A stretch of DNA of 64,000 nucleotides from Modestobacter sp. Leaf380 (GTDB taxonomy: Bacteria; Actinomycetota; Actinomycetes; Mycobacteriales; Geodermatophilaceae): assembly GCF_001424485.1 (NCBI RefSeq), contig NZ_LMQC01000020.1, forward strand, positions 1 through 64,000. The letters are read 5' to 3'. The notes beneath the pieces are model-generated. The model worked only from the letters and a program-made list of their open reading frames with translations, searched no databases and was not told where the DNA came from. The position numbers were made by a program, and so were the translations under genes. How positions within the stretch are numbered: the stretch's first letter is position 1; every line of letters begins with the position of its first letter. Of the stretch, positions 8,239 to 17,537 are shown piece by piece.

Positions 8239-8796
8239 ATGAGCAGCACCACGCAGATCCCCGGCTACGTCGTCGGCACCTGGGACATCGACGCCACCCA
8301 CTCCACGGTCGGCTTCTCCGTCCGCCACATGATGGTCAGCAAGGTCCGCGGCTACTTCACGAAGTTCGAGGGCGTCGTCATCACCGCGCAGGACCCGGCC
8401 GCCTCCACCGTCGAGGCCACCGTCGACATGGACTCGATCGACACCCGCCAGGAGCAGCGCGACGCGCACATCAAGTCCGCCGACTTCTTCGACACCGGCA
8501 ACCACACCGTCATGACCTTCCGGTCCACCACGATCAAGCCCAAGGGCGACGACTGGACCGTCGAGGGCGAGCTCACCATCAAGGGCATCACCAAGCCCAC
8601 CACGCTGCACCTGGAGCTCAACGGCTTCGGTCCGGACGCCTACGGCGGCACGCGCGCCGGCTTCTCCGGCAAGACCGACATCTCCCGCAAGGAGTTCGGC
8701 GTGGACATCGACATGCCCATGGACGGTGGCGGCGTCGTCGTCGGCGACAAGATCTCCGTCGAGCTCGAGATCGAGGCCGTGCTCCGCACCGCCTGA
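8239..8796 (+). CDS. YceI family protein
   Basis: A 185-residue protein with the YceI lipocalin-like beta-barrel that binds polyisoprenoids or similar lipids. Typical segments are GTWDIDATHSTVGFSVRHMM near the N-terminus, ADFFDTGNHTVMTFRSTTI in the middle, and KTDISRKEFGVDIDMPMDGG toward the end. There is no signal peptide, so unlike E. coli YceI it should be cytoplasmic, as is usual for actinobacterial members. ATG 8239 is preceded by a GGAGAG site. It is monocistronic and closed by a strong hairpin at 8834-8868. Control by the divergent MarR protein is inferred. Confidence 0.93.
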   Translation: MSSTTQIPGYVVGTWDIDATHSTVGFSVRHMMVSKVRGYFTKFEGVVITAQDPAASTVEATVDMDSIDTRQEQRDAHIKSADFFDTGNHTVMTFRSTTIKPKGDDWTVEGELTIKGITKPTTLHLELNGFGPDAYGGTRAGFSGKTDISRKEFGVDIDMPMDGGGVVVGDKISVELEIEAVLRTA

Positions 8797-8833
8797 TCCA
8801 CCGCCCCGCCGCACGGCGGGGACCGCACGCGAG

Positions 8834-8868
8834 GAGGGGCCCCGGGTGACCACACCCCGGGGCCCCTC
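8834..8868 (+). terminator. Strong hairpin terminator after yceI
   Basis: Perfect 13-base arms GAGGGGCCCCGGG (8834-8846) and CCCGGGGCCCCTC (8856-8868) enclose a 9-base loop. There is no T-run, as is common at very high GC. A smaller CCCCGCCG/CGGCGGGG hairpin precedes it just after the stop codon. Confidence 0.6.
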
Positions 8869-8940
8869 GTCCGCGTCGCGCAGCGACACCCGCGGGTGTC
8901 GGTGGTCCACCGCGGGGTCGACCACCGGCAGGCTGGGGTC

Positions 8941-10281
8941 GTGGAGGAGGTCGAGGGACCGCGAGGCACGTCGCGCGCGACCGTCGGGGTGGTCCTCGCC
9001 CTGGCGGGGTGGGTGGCCACGGTCGTGACCTCCCTGCGGAGCGGACCGTGGCGTCCCAGCTGGTTCGACCCCGACGACCCGCTGCCCTGCGCGTCCTCGG
9101 GCACCTGCCCCGCCGACCTCGCCGCGGCCTCGGCCGGCCTCTGGTGGTGGGTGGGCCTGACGTCCCTGGTCGTGCTCGTCGGGGTGGGCACCGTCGTGTC
9201 CGGCCTGTCGACGGCGACCGACGGGGAGGGGACGGCCGCTGCCGTGGCGCGTGGCCGACGGCCGTGGCTGGACCTCCTCGTCGCCGGCGCCGGCGCGGGG
9301 GTGCTGGGGGCCGTCGCGGCGCCGGTGGTCCTGGTCGCCAGCTTCTTCTCCCAGCACGCCGTCGTGCCCGCTGCGCTCCTCCTCTGGGTGCTGACCGCGT
9401 GGTTCCTGGCCGGGACGTCGTCGCTGGGCGGGCCGGCGGTGACCTCGCCCCGCGGGCGCGCCGTGGACGCCCTGGTGGTGGCCGCGCTCGGCCTGGCCGC
9501 AGGTGCTGCGGTCGTGCTGCTGGGCGCTGCGGACGGCGTCGACGCGGTCGCCCGGGGCAGTGCTGTCACCGGGCTGGTCACGCTCACCGGTGTGGCCGTC
9601 GGCTGGGCGGTCCGGGACCGGCACCGCGCCTCGCGGTGGGCCACCGCCGGCTTCGGGGTGACCGCGGTCGTCGCGCTGCTGGCGGCGGGCCTGTCGGCCG
9701 TGCTGCCCGCCGAGGACGCCACGGTGCCCAGCGCCGTCACCCAGGCCGCGCCGACCAGCGCCCCACCGCCGACCCCCAGCACCCCGTCGCCTCCGCCGAC
9801 GGTGGTCCCGGAGCCCGCTCCCACGGCCGCGCCGACCGGGGTGGCGGCGGAGGTGCCCTGCGCCACGGCCGACCTGGCACTCACCGTCGGCGGCTTCGAC
9901 GCCGCGATGGGTGCCCGCGCCGCCGCGGTGACGGCCACGAACACCGGCGCAGCGGCCTGCCTGCTGACCGGGACGCCCACGGTCACGCTCCTGCAGGGCG
10001 GCACGCCGCTGACCCTGGTGGTGGAGCCCGGGCGCGACCCCTCCGGCCTGCCCGGCGTGGTGGCCCCGATCGGCCTGGCACCCGGTGACTCCGCCTTCGT
10101 CCTGCTCGGCTGGCGCACCTACGCGGGGTGGGCCGACGCCGAGACCCCGCAGTCGGTGACGGTCGACCTGGGGGACGGGTCGGTCGACGTCCCCGTCGTC
10201 TCTGCGTACGGGCCGGCGCCCTTCGACATCGCCGACGGCGGCACCTGGGAGGTCGCCCCCTGGGCCCTGTCGACGGGCTGA
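8941..10281 (+). CDS. Multi-pass membrane protein with exported DUF4232-like C-terminal domain
   Basis: About 446 residues from GTG 8941. The first half has roughly five to seven hydrophobic helices (for example TVGVVLALAGWVATVVTSL and LLVAGAGAGVLGAVAAPVVL). A Pro/Thr/Ser linker at about residues 265-300 follows. The C-terminal globular domain starts PCATADLALTVGGFDAAMGA, with NTGAAACLLTGTPTVTLLQG, and resembles the extracytoplasmic DUF4232 domain, including its paired Cys. No function is known for DUF4232 and the fusion to several membrane helices is less usual. Upstream in-frame starts exist; this one was chosen by the start of protein-like sequence. Confidence 0.75.
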   Translation: MEEVEGPRGTSRATVGVVLALAGWVATVVTSLRSGPWRPSWFDPDDPLPCASSGTCPADLAAASAGLWWWVGLTSLVVLVGVGTVVSGLSTATDGEGTAAAVARGRRPWLDLLVAGAGAGVLGAVAAPVVLVASFFSQHAVVPAALLLWVLTAWFLAGTSSLGGPAVTSPRGRAVDALVVAALGLAAGAAVVLLGAADGVDAVARGSAVTGLVTLTGVAVGWAVRDRHRASRWATAGFGVTAVVALLAAGLSAVLPAEDATVPSAVTQAAPTSAPPPTPSTPSPPPTVVPEPAPTAAPTGVAAEVPCATADLALTVGGFDAAMGARAAAVTATNTGAAACLLTGTPTVTLLQGGTPLTLVVEPGRDPSGLPGVVAPIGLAPGDSAFVLLGWRTYAGWADAETPQSVTVDLGDGSVDVPVVSAYGPAPFDIADGGTWEVAPWALSTG

Positions 10282-10299
10282 GCGGGGACACTGGGGGCC

Positions 10300-10650
10300 A
10301 TGTCGACCAGCACCCTCTCCCGTGGCACCACCCGGCTCGCCGGGCTCCCGAGCGCGCTGCCCGTCGCGGTCGGCCTGGCCGCCGGCTTCGGCATCGCCCA
10401 GGGCACCGGCGTCCGTGCGCTGGGTGGCGCGGTCTTCCTCGCCGGTGGGGTGGCCGCCGGCTGGCTGTGGCAGCGCCGGCGCGGCTGGGCGGTCACCGCC
10501 GGGCTCGCCGCGGTCTACCTGGTGGCCTTCGTGCTGGCCCACGTGCTGGCCATCGGGGTGGGCTGGCCGGCGTGGCTGGCTGTGGGCGTCGTCACAAGCG
10601 TGGCCGCCGGCATCTCCTCCGGGGTGGCTGACCGGTCACAGCGGCACTGA
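10300..10650 (+). CDS. Small membrane protein, unknown function
   Basis: A 116-residue hydrophobic protein with three to four predicted membrane segments: LPSALPVAVGLAAGFGIAQG, LGGAVFLAGGVAAGWLW, AVTAGLAAVYLVAFVLAHVL and a final one near residue 95. It starts at ATG 10300, 18 bases after the preceding gene, and probably shares its transcript. No motif ties it to a family with confidence. Similar short proteins sit in front of other genes in related genomes, but that is recollection. Confidence 0.75.
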   Translation: MSTSTLSRGTTRLAGLPSALPVAVGLAAGFGIAQGTGVRALGGAVFLAGGVAAGWLWQRRRGWAVTAGLAAVYLVAFVLAHVLAIGVGWPAWLAVGVVTSVAAGISSGVADRSQRH

Positions 10651-10757
10651 GCTGCCCCGGGAGCGCCTACCATGGGAGGGTCGCCGGTCGGCGACGGGCG
10701 GTGCTCGGGGGATCCCACCAGCGCCGCGAACCCCGATCTCCTGAGGTGCCTCTCCGC

Positions 10758-12650
<1,893 letters not shown>

Positions 12651-12732
12651 GGGAGGACCTCGTCCCACCCCACGACACGCTCCGCGCGTCGCGGGCCCCT
12701 GGGACGAGGCCGTTCCACCGGGCTGCGGTGTC

Positions 12733-12764
12733 ACGCCCCCGTCACCTGCAGGTGACGGGGGCGT
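12733..12764 (+). terminator. Terminator hairpin after typA
   Basis: Perfect 14-base arms, ACGCCCCCGTCACC (12733-12746) and GGTGACGGGGGCGT (12751-12764), flank a TGCA loop and are followed by CGTCGTCGTCG. Upstream, 10-base arms CCTCGTCCCA (12658-12667) and TGGGACGAGG (12700-12709) form a second, looser hairpin directly after the typA stop. Confidence 0.6.
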
Positions 12765-12856
12765 CGTCGTCGCGTGGTGGTGTGGTCGGCGACGGCGTCG
12801 CGGGCAGCCGGTGGGGTCCGACCCGCCTCCGCGACGGGCCGGGCTGTGGAGCCACC

Positions 12857-13915
12857 GTGACCACCCTGGAGCAGACCACCCGATCCACCCGCCACGCGGG
12901 CCCCGACCACCTGGTGCTGTCCGAGCACCCGGTCCTCCGCCGGTTCTGGTACGCCACCGGCTTCGCCGCCGCCGTCGACGGCAGTCCGGTCAAGCGCACG
13001 GTGCTGGGCGTGGACCTGGTGCTGTGGCGGCCGGCGCCGGGCCGTCCGGTGAGCGTGGCCCTGGACCGCTGCGCGCACCGGGACGCCCCGCTGTCCCGCG
13101 GTTGGGTCACCGACTGCCACCTGGTCTGCCCCTACCACGGCTGGGAGTGGGACGCCCAGGGCCGGACCCAGCGCATCCCGCAGTTCCCGGACTCCCCGCA
13201 CCCCACGAAGTCCGGGCTCACCATGGTGGCCAGCCAGGAGCGCTACGGGATGGTCTGGGTGTGCCTCGCGAGTGAGGCCGAGGGCGGCCCGATCACCGGC
13301 CTGCCGGAGGTCCCGCAGTTCGACGACCCGGCCTGGCGGGTGGTGCCGGAGTACGAGTGGGCCTTCGACTGCACCGCCATGCACCTGCTGGAGAACAACT
13401 TCGACCCCGGCCACGTCGCCTTCGTGCACCGCAACACGTTCGGCAACATCGACAAGCCGGAGGTGACCGACACCGAGGTCACCCGCACCCCGTGGGGTCT
13501 GTCGACCTACGGCGAGATCCCGGTCGAGGGGCGCCCCGGGGAGGTCGGGACGACGGTGCGCCGGACGGTCTCCCAGCTGTGGTCCCCCTTCTTCGGCCAC
13601 ATCCACATCACCTACCCCGACGGGCTGGGCCACGTCATGGTCAAGGCGATCACCCCGGTGGACGACCGGCGCTGCCTGCTGACCCAGACGGTGCTGCGCA
13701 CCGACTCCGAGGCCGACCGGCCGGCGGCGGAGATCCTCGCCTTCGACGACGAGGTGGAGGGGGAGGACCGCGACCTCCTGGAGTCCCTGCCCGCGGACTT
13801 CCCGCTGGCCCCACACCTCAACGCGCACGCCCGGGCCGACCGGAACTCCCTGGCCATCCGGCGGCTGTGGACCGACCTCGTCACCGGCCGGTTCGTGCCC
13901 CCGCCGTCGGTGTGA
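12857..13915 (+). CDS. Rieske-type aromatic ring-hydroxylating oxygenase, alpha subunit
   Basis: A 352-residue oxygenase starting at GTG 12857. The Rieske 2Fe-2S ligands are CAHRDAPLSRG and, 20 residues on, CPYHGWEWD (C-x-H ... C-x2-H). The mononuclear iron site is in LENNFDPGHVAFVHRNTFG, with His residues spaced H-x4-H and the bridging Asp. Length and sequence are closest to single-component-type oxygenases such as VanA or pheophorbide a oxygenase-like proteins. The substrate is unknown. No reductase or ferredoxin gene lies nearby, so electrons must come from a partner elsewhere. The gene stands alone between terminators. Confidence 0.92.
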   Translation: MTTLEQTTRSTRHAGPDHLVLSEHPVLRRFWYATGFAAAVDGSPVKRTVLGVDLVLWRPAPGRPVSVALDRCAHRDAPLSRGWVTDCHLVCPYHGWEWDAQGRTQRIPQFPDSPHPTKSGLTMVASQERYGMVWVCLASEAEGGPITGLPEVPQFDDPAWRVVPEYEWAFDCTAMHLLENNFDPGHVAFVHRNTFGNIDKPEVTDTEVTRTPWGLSTYGEIPVEGRPGEVGTTVRRTVSQLWSPFFGHIHITYPDGLGHVMVKAITPVDDRRCLLTQTVLRTDSEADRPAAEILAFDDEVEGEDRDLLESLPADFPLAPHLNAHARADRNSLAIRRLWTDLVTGRFVPPPSV

Positions 13916-13961
13916 GGACCCGTCACGCTGGGTGAGGACGAGCCGTGTGACGGACGGGTCC
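13916..13961 (+). terminator. Probable terminator after the Rieske oxygenase
   Basis: GGACCCGTCAC (13916-13926) pairs with GTGACGGACGGGTCC (13947-13961) through a 4-base bulge. It begins immediately after the stop codon. Confidence 0.4.
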
Positions 13962-14069
13962 GCTGGGGCACGGCGTGTCCGGTGGGACGACGCGCACGGG
14001 CTGCCTAGCGTCGTCCCCGGGGTCGTCCGGCAGCAGGTCGCCGGCCCCGGTGGACGAGAGGCGGTGCGG

Positions 14070-14570
14070 GTGACGACGAACCGTGCAGCATGGGTCGGGG
14101 AGCAGGAGCTCCCCGGCTTCCGCGGTGGCATCGACGTGCGGGTCAGCCTGCGCACGGACGCCGGGGAGGGGCTGCACGGGGCCTGGTGGCCGCGCTCGAC
14201 CGACCTCGCCGTCGAGCTGCCCGAGCTGGTCGCCGCGCTGGACCGGCGTGGCGTCGCGGTGCAGCGCTTCACCTACCCCTTCGCCACCTGGCACGCCGTC
14301 CCGCGCAAGCTCGCCGTCGGTGACCGGGTGGTCCGGGTCGGCGGGTTCAGCACCGGCGACCCGCAGCTGGTCACCGTGACCTGCGGCCCCGGCGCTCTGC
14401 AGCTGGAGCTGCTGGTCGTCCCGCCGGACACCGAGGCGCTCTTCAGCGCCCGGGCCATGCGGCTGGCCTCCTGCCCGGGCACGGCCCGCAGTCCCCGGGC
14501 CGTGCTCACCGCCGCCGGTCGGCACCCGGCGCTCCGGGTGGCGTCGCTGCCGCTCCCGACCGCCGGCTGA
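14070..14570 (+). CDS. DUF5994 family protein
   Basis: About 166 residues from GTG 14070, chosen because GAGAGG lies 8 bases upstream. The segment GLHGAWWPRSTDLAVELPEL and the later LQLELLVVPPDTEALFSARA match what is recalled of the actinobacterial DUF5994 family, which has no assigned function. It lacks a signal peptide or membrane segment and has a beta-rich core. Stand-alone gene with hairpins on both sides. Confidence 0.75.
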   Translation: MTTNRAAWVGEQELPGFRGGIDVRVSLRTDAGEGLHGAWWPRSTDLAVELPELVAALDRRGVAVQRFTYPFATWHAVPRKLAVGDRVVRVGGFSTGDPQLVTVTCGPGALQLELLVVPPDTEALFSARAMRLASCPGTARSPRAVLTAAGRHPALRVASLPLPTAG

Positions 14571-14571
14571 A

Positions 14572-14590
14572 CCCCACCGTCCCGGTGGGG
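14572..14590 (+). terminator. Short hairpin after the DUF5994 gene
   Basis: Arms CCCCACC (14572-14578) and GGTGGGG (14584-14590) with a 5-base loop begin one base after the stop. A weak terminator candidate. Confidence 0.4.
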
Positions 14591-14656
14591 AATGCCGCGG
14601 CGGTGCCCGTCGCTGGGCCGGGGGAGGCCCGCACCACCGACCCGCCGGAGGACCCG

Positions 14657-15505
14657 ATGACCAGCACCCTGCCCGACGTGGGCGCCTTCGCCCGCGAGCA
14701 CGCCACCTGGCACCAGGCCAAGGAGGCGACGCTGACCTCACCGCACGGCTTCCTCTCGGTCACCTCGCTGGCCTGGCTGTCCGACCGGCCGGTCGTCGTC
14801 CCCGGGGTGCCGGGCACCTGGGTGGTGGGCGACCGCGGCGTCGTGGTCACCCTCACCCAGGGTGAGCACTTGGAGGTCGACGGGGCCGCCATCGCCGGTG
14901 AGCACGTGTTCGGCCACCTGTCCCTGCGGGAGAGCGTGCTGGCCACCGCCGGGGACACCGCCGTGGAGCTGGCCGAGCGCGGTGGCCGGTACGTCGTCCG
15001 GCTGCGTGACCCCCGGTCGCCGCTGCGCCTGGGCCACCCCGGCACGCCGGTCTTCCCGGCCGACCCGCGCTGGGCGGTCACCGGCCGCTTCACCGCCTTC
15101 GACGCACCCGTGCCGACGACCGTCGGCGGCGCGTTCGAGGGCGTCGAGCACGTCTACGACGCCCCGGGCACGGTCGAGTTCACCCTCGACGGGCAGACGT
15201 ACTCCCTGCGCGCCTTCCCCGGCCACGGCGAGGGCCGGCTGATGGTGCTGTTCTCCGACGCCACGTCGGGCCGGAGCACCTACGCCTTCCGGTCGCTGAC
15301 CCTGGAGGCGCCGGGTGCCGACGGCGAGGTGGTCGTGGACCTCAACCGCGCCGCCAACCTGCCGTGCGCCTACACCGACCTGGCCACCTGCCCGCTGCCG
15401 CCGGCGGAGAACCGGCTGCCGGTGGCGGTGGAGGCGGGGGAGAAGACCCCGCTCACCCGCGGCACCGCCCTCCCCACGGAGGACGGCGCGGTCCTGGCGG
15501 TCTGA
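14657..15505 (+). CDS. DUF1684 domain-containing protein
   Basis: A 282-residue protein from ATG 14657 with CCGGAGGA upstream. The family-typical parts are the N-terminal SPHGFLSVTSLAWLSDRPVV, the central segment ending in LRAFPGHGEGRLMVLFSDAT, and the C-terminal VDLNRAANLPCAYTDLATCP with the PLPP stretch. DUF1684 proteins are widespread and lack a proven activity. No signal peptide is seen. The convergent SDR gene ends 42 bases away and a shared hairpin separates them. Confidence 0.88.
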   Translation: MTSTLPDVGAFAREHATWHQAKEATLTSPHGFLSVTSLAWLSDRPVVVPGVPGTWVVGDRGVVVTLTQGEHLEVDGAAIAGEHVFGHLSLRESVLATAGDTAVELAERGGRYVVRLRDPRSPLRLGHPGTPVFPADPRWAVTGRFTAFDAPVPTTVGGAFEGVEHVYDAPGTVEFTLDGQTYSLRAFPGHGEGRLMVLFSDATSGRSTYAFRSLTLEAPGADGEVVVDLNRAANLPCAYTDLATCPLPPAENRLPVAVEAGEKTPLTRGTALPTEDGAVLAV

Positions 15506-15510
15506 CCCGG

Positions 15511-15539
15511 GTCCCGGGCGGCACGTGGCCGCCCGGGAC
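15511..15539. terminator. Bidirectional terminator hairpin
   Basis: Perfect 12-base arms GTCCCGGGCGGC (15511-15522) and GCCGCCCGGGAC (15528-15539) with a 5-base loop sit between two convergent genes, so the structure can end transcripts from both sides. Confidence 0.6.
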
Positions 15540-15547
15540 GGGGCGGG

Positions 15548-16219
15548 TCAGTCGCTGCCCTGCACCTGGTGGCGGAAGCGGTCCCGGCGGCTGTGCAGGT
15601 CCCACAGGTGCCCGGCCATCGCCTCGGGTCCCTTGACCGGGTCCCCGTCGACGATGGCCCCCGGGATGACGAGCTGGGACACCTGGATGCCCTCGGCTCC
15701 CAGCACCTCGTGCAGGAGCTGCGCGTAGGCGCTGAGCCCGGCGAAGGCGATGCTGGTCCCCGCCACCGCCGAGTTCGGGACGACGGCCGAGCCGCCGTTG
15801 ACGAAGAGGATCGAGGGGTTGCTGCCCTCGGGCAGGTAGCGCATGCCCGGCAGCACCTGCCGGACCGCAGCGACCGGCCCGTAGACGGAGAACTCGACCG
15901 GACCGACGAGGTCGGCTGCGGTGGTCTCCAGCACCGGGCGCAGGAAGGTCTTGTCCGGCAGCGGGCTGTACTGCAGCACCTCGATGGGCCCCATCGTCTC
16001 GCCGATCCGGGCGAGGGTGTGGGTGATCGACTCCGGGTCACGGACGTCGGCCACGAAGCCGCCGGTGGTGATGCCCTCCGCGGCGAGGTCGGCGGCGAGC
16101 CCGGAGACGCGCGTCTGGTTGCGGGCGATCAGGGCGACGTCGAAGCCCTGGGCGCCGAAGCGGCGGGCGACGGCCGCGCCGAGGCCGCGACCGGCACCGA
16201 CGATGGCGAGAACGGACAT
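15548..16219 (-). CDS. SDR family NAD(P)-binding protein with atypical active site
   Basis: A 223-residue Rossmann-fold protein. The dinucleotide motif is VGAGRGLGAAVARRFGAQG near residue 8, and ARNQ in the NADP-sensing region. The canonical YxxxK is not intact: the corresponding segment reads LSAYAQLLHEVLGAEG, where the Lys position is Leu or His. The typical catalytic Ser region is SAVAGTSIAFAG. It may bind cofactor without classic SDR catalysis, or use a divergent site. No operon partner: the downstream (lower-coordinate) neighbour is convergent and the upstream gene is a transporter 97 bases away. Confidence 0.85.
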   Translation of the reverse strand: MSVLAIVGAGRGLGAAVARRFGAQGFDVALIARNQTRVSGLAADLAAEGITTGGFVADVRDPESITHTLARIGETMGPIEVLQYSPLPDKTFLRPVLETTAADLVGPVEFSVYGPVAAVRQVLPGMRYLPEGSNPSILFVNGGSAVVPNSAVAGTSIAFAGLSAYAQLLHEVLGAEGIQVSQLVIPGAIVDGDPVKGPEAMAGHLWDLHSRRDRFRHQVQGSD

Positions 16220-16315
16220 GCGGGGGGACCACCTCGAGGTAGAGCGCGCCGCGGGGAGCGACGCCGTCCCGGTGGTCCTACCCGCGCCCGGCGCCGCGAC
16301 CCCGTGGTCCTCCTC

Positions 16316-17293
16316 CTAGTCGCGCGGGTCCTGCGGGCGGCCGGCGGTGACGGAGTCCTCGCGCGACAGCTCGGCGACCAGGGCGTCGCGGCGCTCCTGC
16401 TCCAGGCGGGCGGCGGCCTCGACCGACTCGGCCTCGGTGTCGGCCCGGTAGACCCGCCACGAGTGGACGACGGCGGCGACCCAGCCGAGCACGATGACCG
16501 CGTAGACCGGCCAGCGGACGGCGTCGGCGACCTCGAAGGCGTTGAACAGCGACCGGGTGTTGGTGAACACGATGATCCCGCCGACCGCGGAGCCCAGCAG
16601 GCGAGGCGGCACGTGCCGGACCAGCCAGGCGGCGATCGGGGCGGCGATGACGCCACCGATGAGCAGACCGGCGACCCAGGTGGCGTCGATGCCCTGGGAG
16701 CCCAGGGAGAGCAGGAAGCCCAGCGAGGCGGCGAGCGCGACGATGAACTCCGAGGTGTCGATGGAGCCGATCACCTTGCGGGGCTCCATCCGGCCGCTGG
16801 CCAGGATGGCGGGGGTGCCGACCGGGCCCCAGCCGCCGCCGCCGGTGGCGTCGACGAAGCCGGCGACCAGGCCCAGCGGGCCCAGGAAGCGCTTGCGCAT
16901 GGGCTTGCCGAGGTTCTGCTTGTTCAGCCCGCGGAAGGTGAAGCGGATCAGCACGTAGAGGCCCAGGACCAGCAGGATCGCGCTCATCAGCGGGGCGGCG
17001 ACCGAGGTGTCCAGCGAGGCCAGGAAGGTCGCGCCGGCGAAGGCGCCGATGCCACCGGGGATGCCGATCTTGGCGACGACCTTCCAGTCGACGTTGCCGA
17101 AGCGCCAGTGCGAGGCGCCCGACACCAGCGTGGTGCCGATCTCGGCGAGGTGGACGGTGGCCGACGCCGCGGCCGGGCTGGCGCCGACGGCCAGCAGCAG
17201 CGTCGTGGAGGTGACGCCGTAGGCCATGCCCAGGCTGCCGTCGACGAGCTGGGCGCCGAGGCCCACGAGGGCGAAGAGGATCAGGGTGCGCAC
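16316..17293 (-). CDS. TSUP (TauE/SafE) family permease, probable sulfur-compound transporter
   Basis: A 325-residue membrane protein from GTG 17293 (VRTLILFALVGLGAQLVDG), with about eight hydrophobic helices. The two TauE-fold repeats carry GLGAQLVDGSLGMAYGVTST in the first half and VDATGGGGWGPVGTPAILAS in the second. The cytoplasmic C-terminus is charged (EAAARLEQERRDALVAELSR). TSUP members move sulfite, sulfoacetate, taurine or other sulfur organics. The upstream leader contains a short Cys-containing peptide of a type found before actinobacterial sulfur genes (17393-17452), which supports a sulfur substrate and control by cysteine or charged tRNA-Cys supply. Confidence 0.9.
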   Translation of the reverse strand: MRTLILFALVGLGAQLVDGSLGMAYGVTSTTLLLAVGASPAAASATVHLAEIGTTLVSGASHWRFGNVDWKVVAKIGIPGGIGAFAGATFLASLDTSVAAPLMSAILLVLGLYVLIRFTFRGLNKQNLGKPMRKRFLGPLGLVAGFVDATGGGGWGPVGTPAILASGRMEPRKVIGSIDTSEFIVALAASLGFLLSLGSQGIDATWVAGLLIGGVIAAPIAAWLVRHVPPRLLGSAVGGIIVFTNTRSLFNAFEVADAVRWPVYAVIVLGWVAAVVHSWRVYRADTEAESVEAAARLEQERRDALVAELSREDSVTAGRPQDPRD

Positions 17294-17330
17294 AGGGGTG
17301 CTCCAGGAAGAGGGTCTGGCTGGGGGAGGG

Positions 17331-17379
17331 GCCCGACCGCGCACCCGCGTCGGGCAGGGCGTCTCAGCAGAGGGAGACG
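17331..17379 (-). promoter_or_regulatory. Two hairpins between leader peptide and TSUP gene (possible attenuator)
   Basis: On the transcript, CGTCTC/GAGACG (17379-17360 region, loop of 8) is followed by GCCCGAC/GTCGGGC (17355-17331, loop of 11). Both lie between the leader-peptide stop and the permease start. They could be alternative structures governed by ribosome position on the leader; no competing pairing was computed. Confidence 0.35.
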
Positions 17380-17392
17380 GCCCCGGGGGAGT

Positions 17393-17452
17393 TCAGCGAG
17401 CCAGACAGGCTGCGGTGGTGACGCGCACCAGGTCGACGTGGATGCGGGTCAC
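17393..17452 (-). CDS. Leader peptide upstream of TSUP permease (H-V-D-L ... C type)
   Basis: A 19-codon ORF from GTG 17452 to TGA 17393 reads VTRIHVDLVRVTTAACLAR. An AGGTGA ribosome site ends 7 bases before the GTG. A -10-like TAGACA lies at 17501-17496, giving a short 5' leader. The HVDL-x-R-V ... A-x-C core matches the very short proteins annotated in actinobacteria as putative leader peptides, typically ahead of sulfur assimilation and transport genes. The Cys near the end is the presumed sensor codon. This gene is too short for normal gene finders, and its role in attenuation is inferred. Confidence 0.6.
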   Translation of the reverse strand: MTRIHVDLVRVTTAACLAR

Positions 17453-17518
17453 CAGGAGGTCACCTGGGAGCACACCGGTCGCCGACACGGGGCAATGTCT
17501 ACCAGTCCGATGCAGAAG

Positions 17519-17531
17519 GGGGGAAACCCCC
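17519..17531 (-). terminator. Small hairpin after the MFS gene
   Basis: GGGGG and CCCCC separated by three bases lie just past the MFS stop codon at 17538 and before the TSUP leader promoter. A weak terminator candidate. Confidence 0.3.
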
Positions 17532-17537
17532 GTCCCG

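Noticed and set aside
8212-10542. A 776-residue minus-strand frame
   Set aside because: Spans several unrelated plus-strand genes and a terminator; low-complexity composition.
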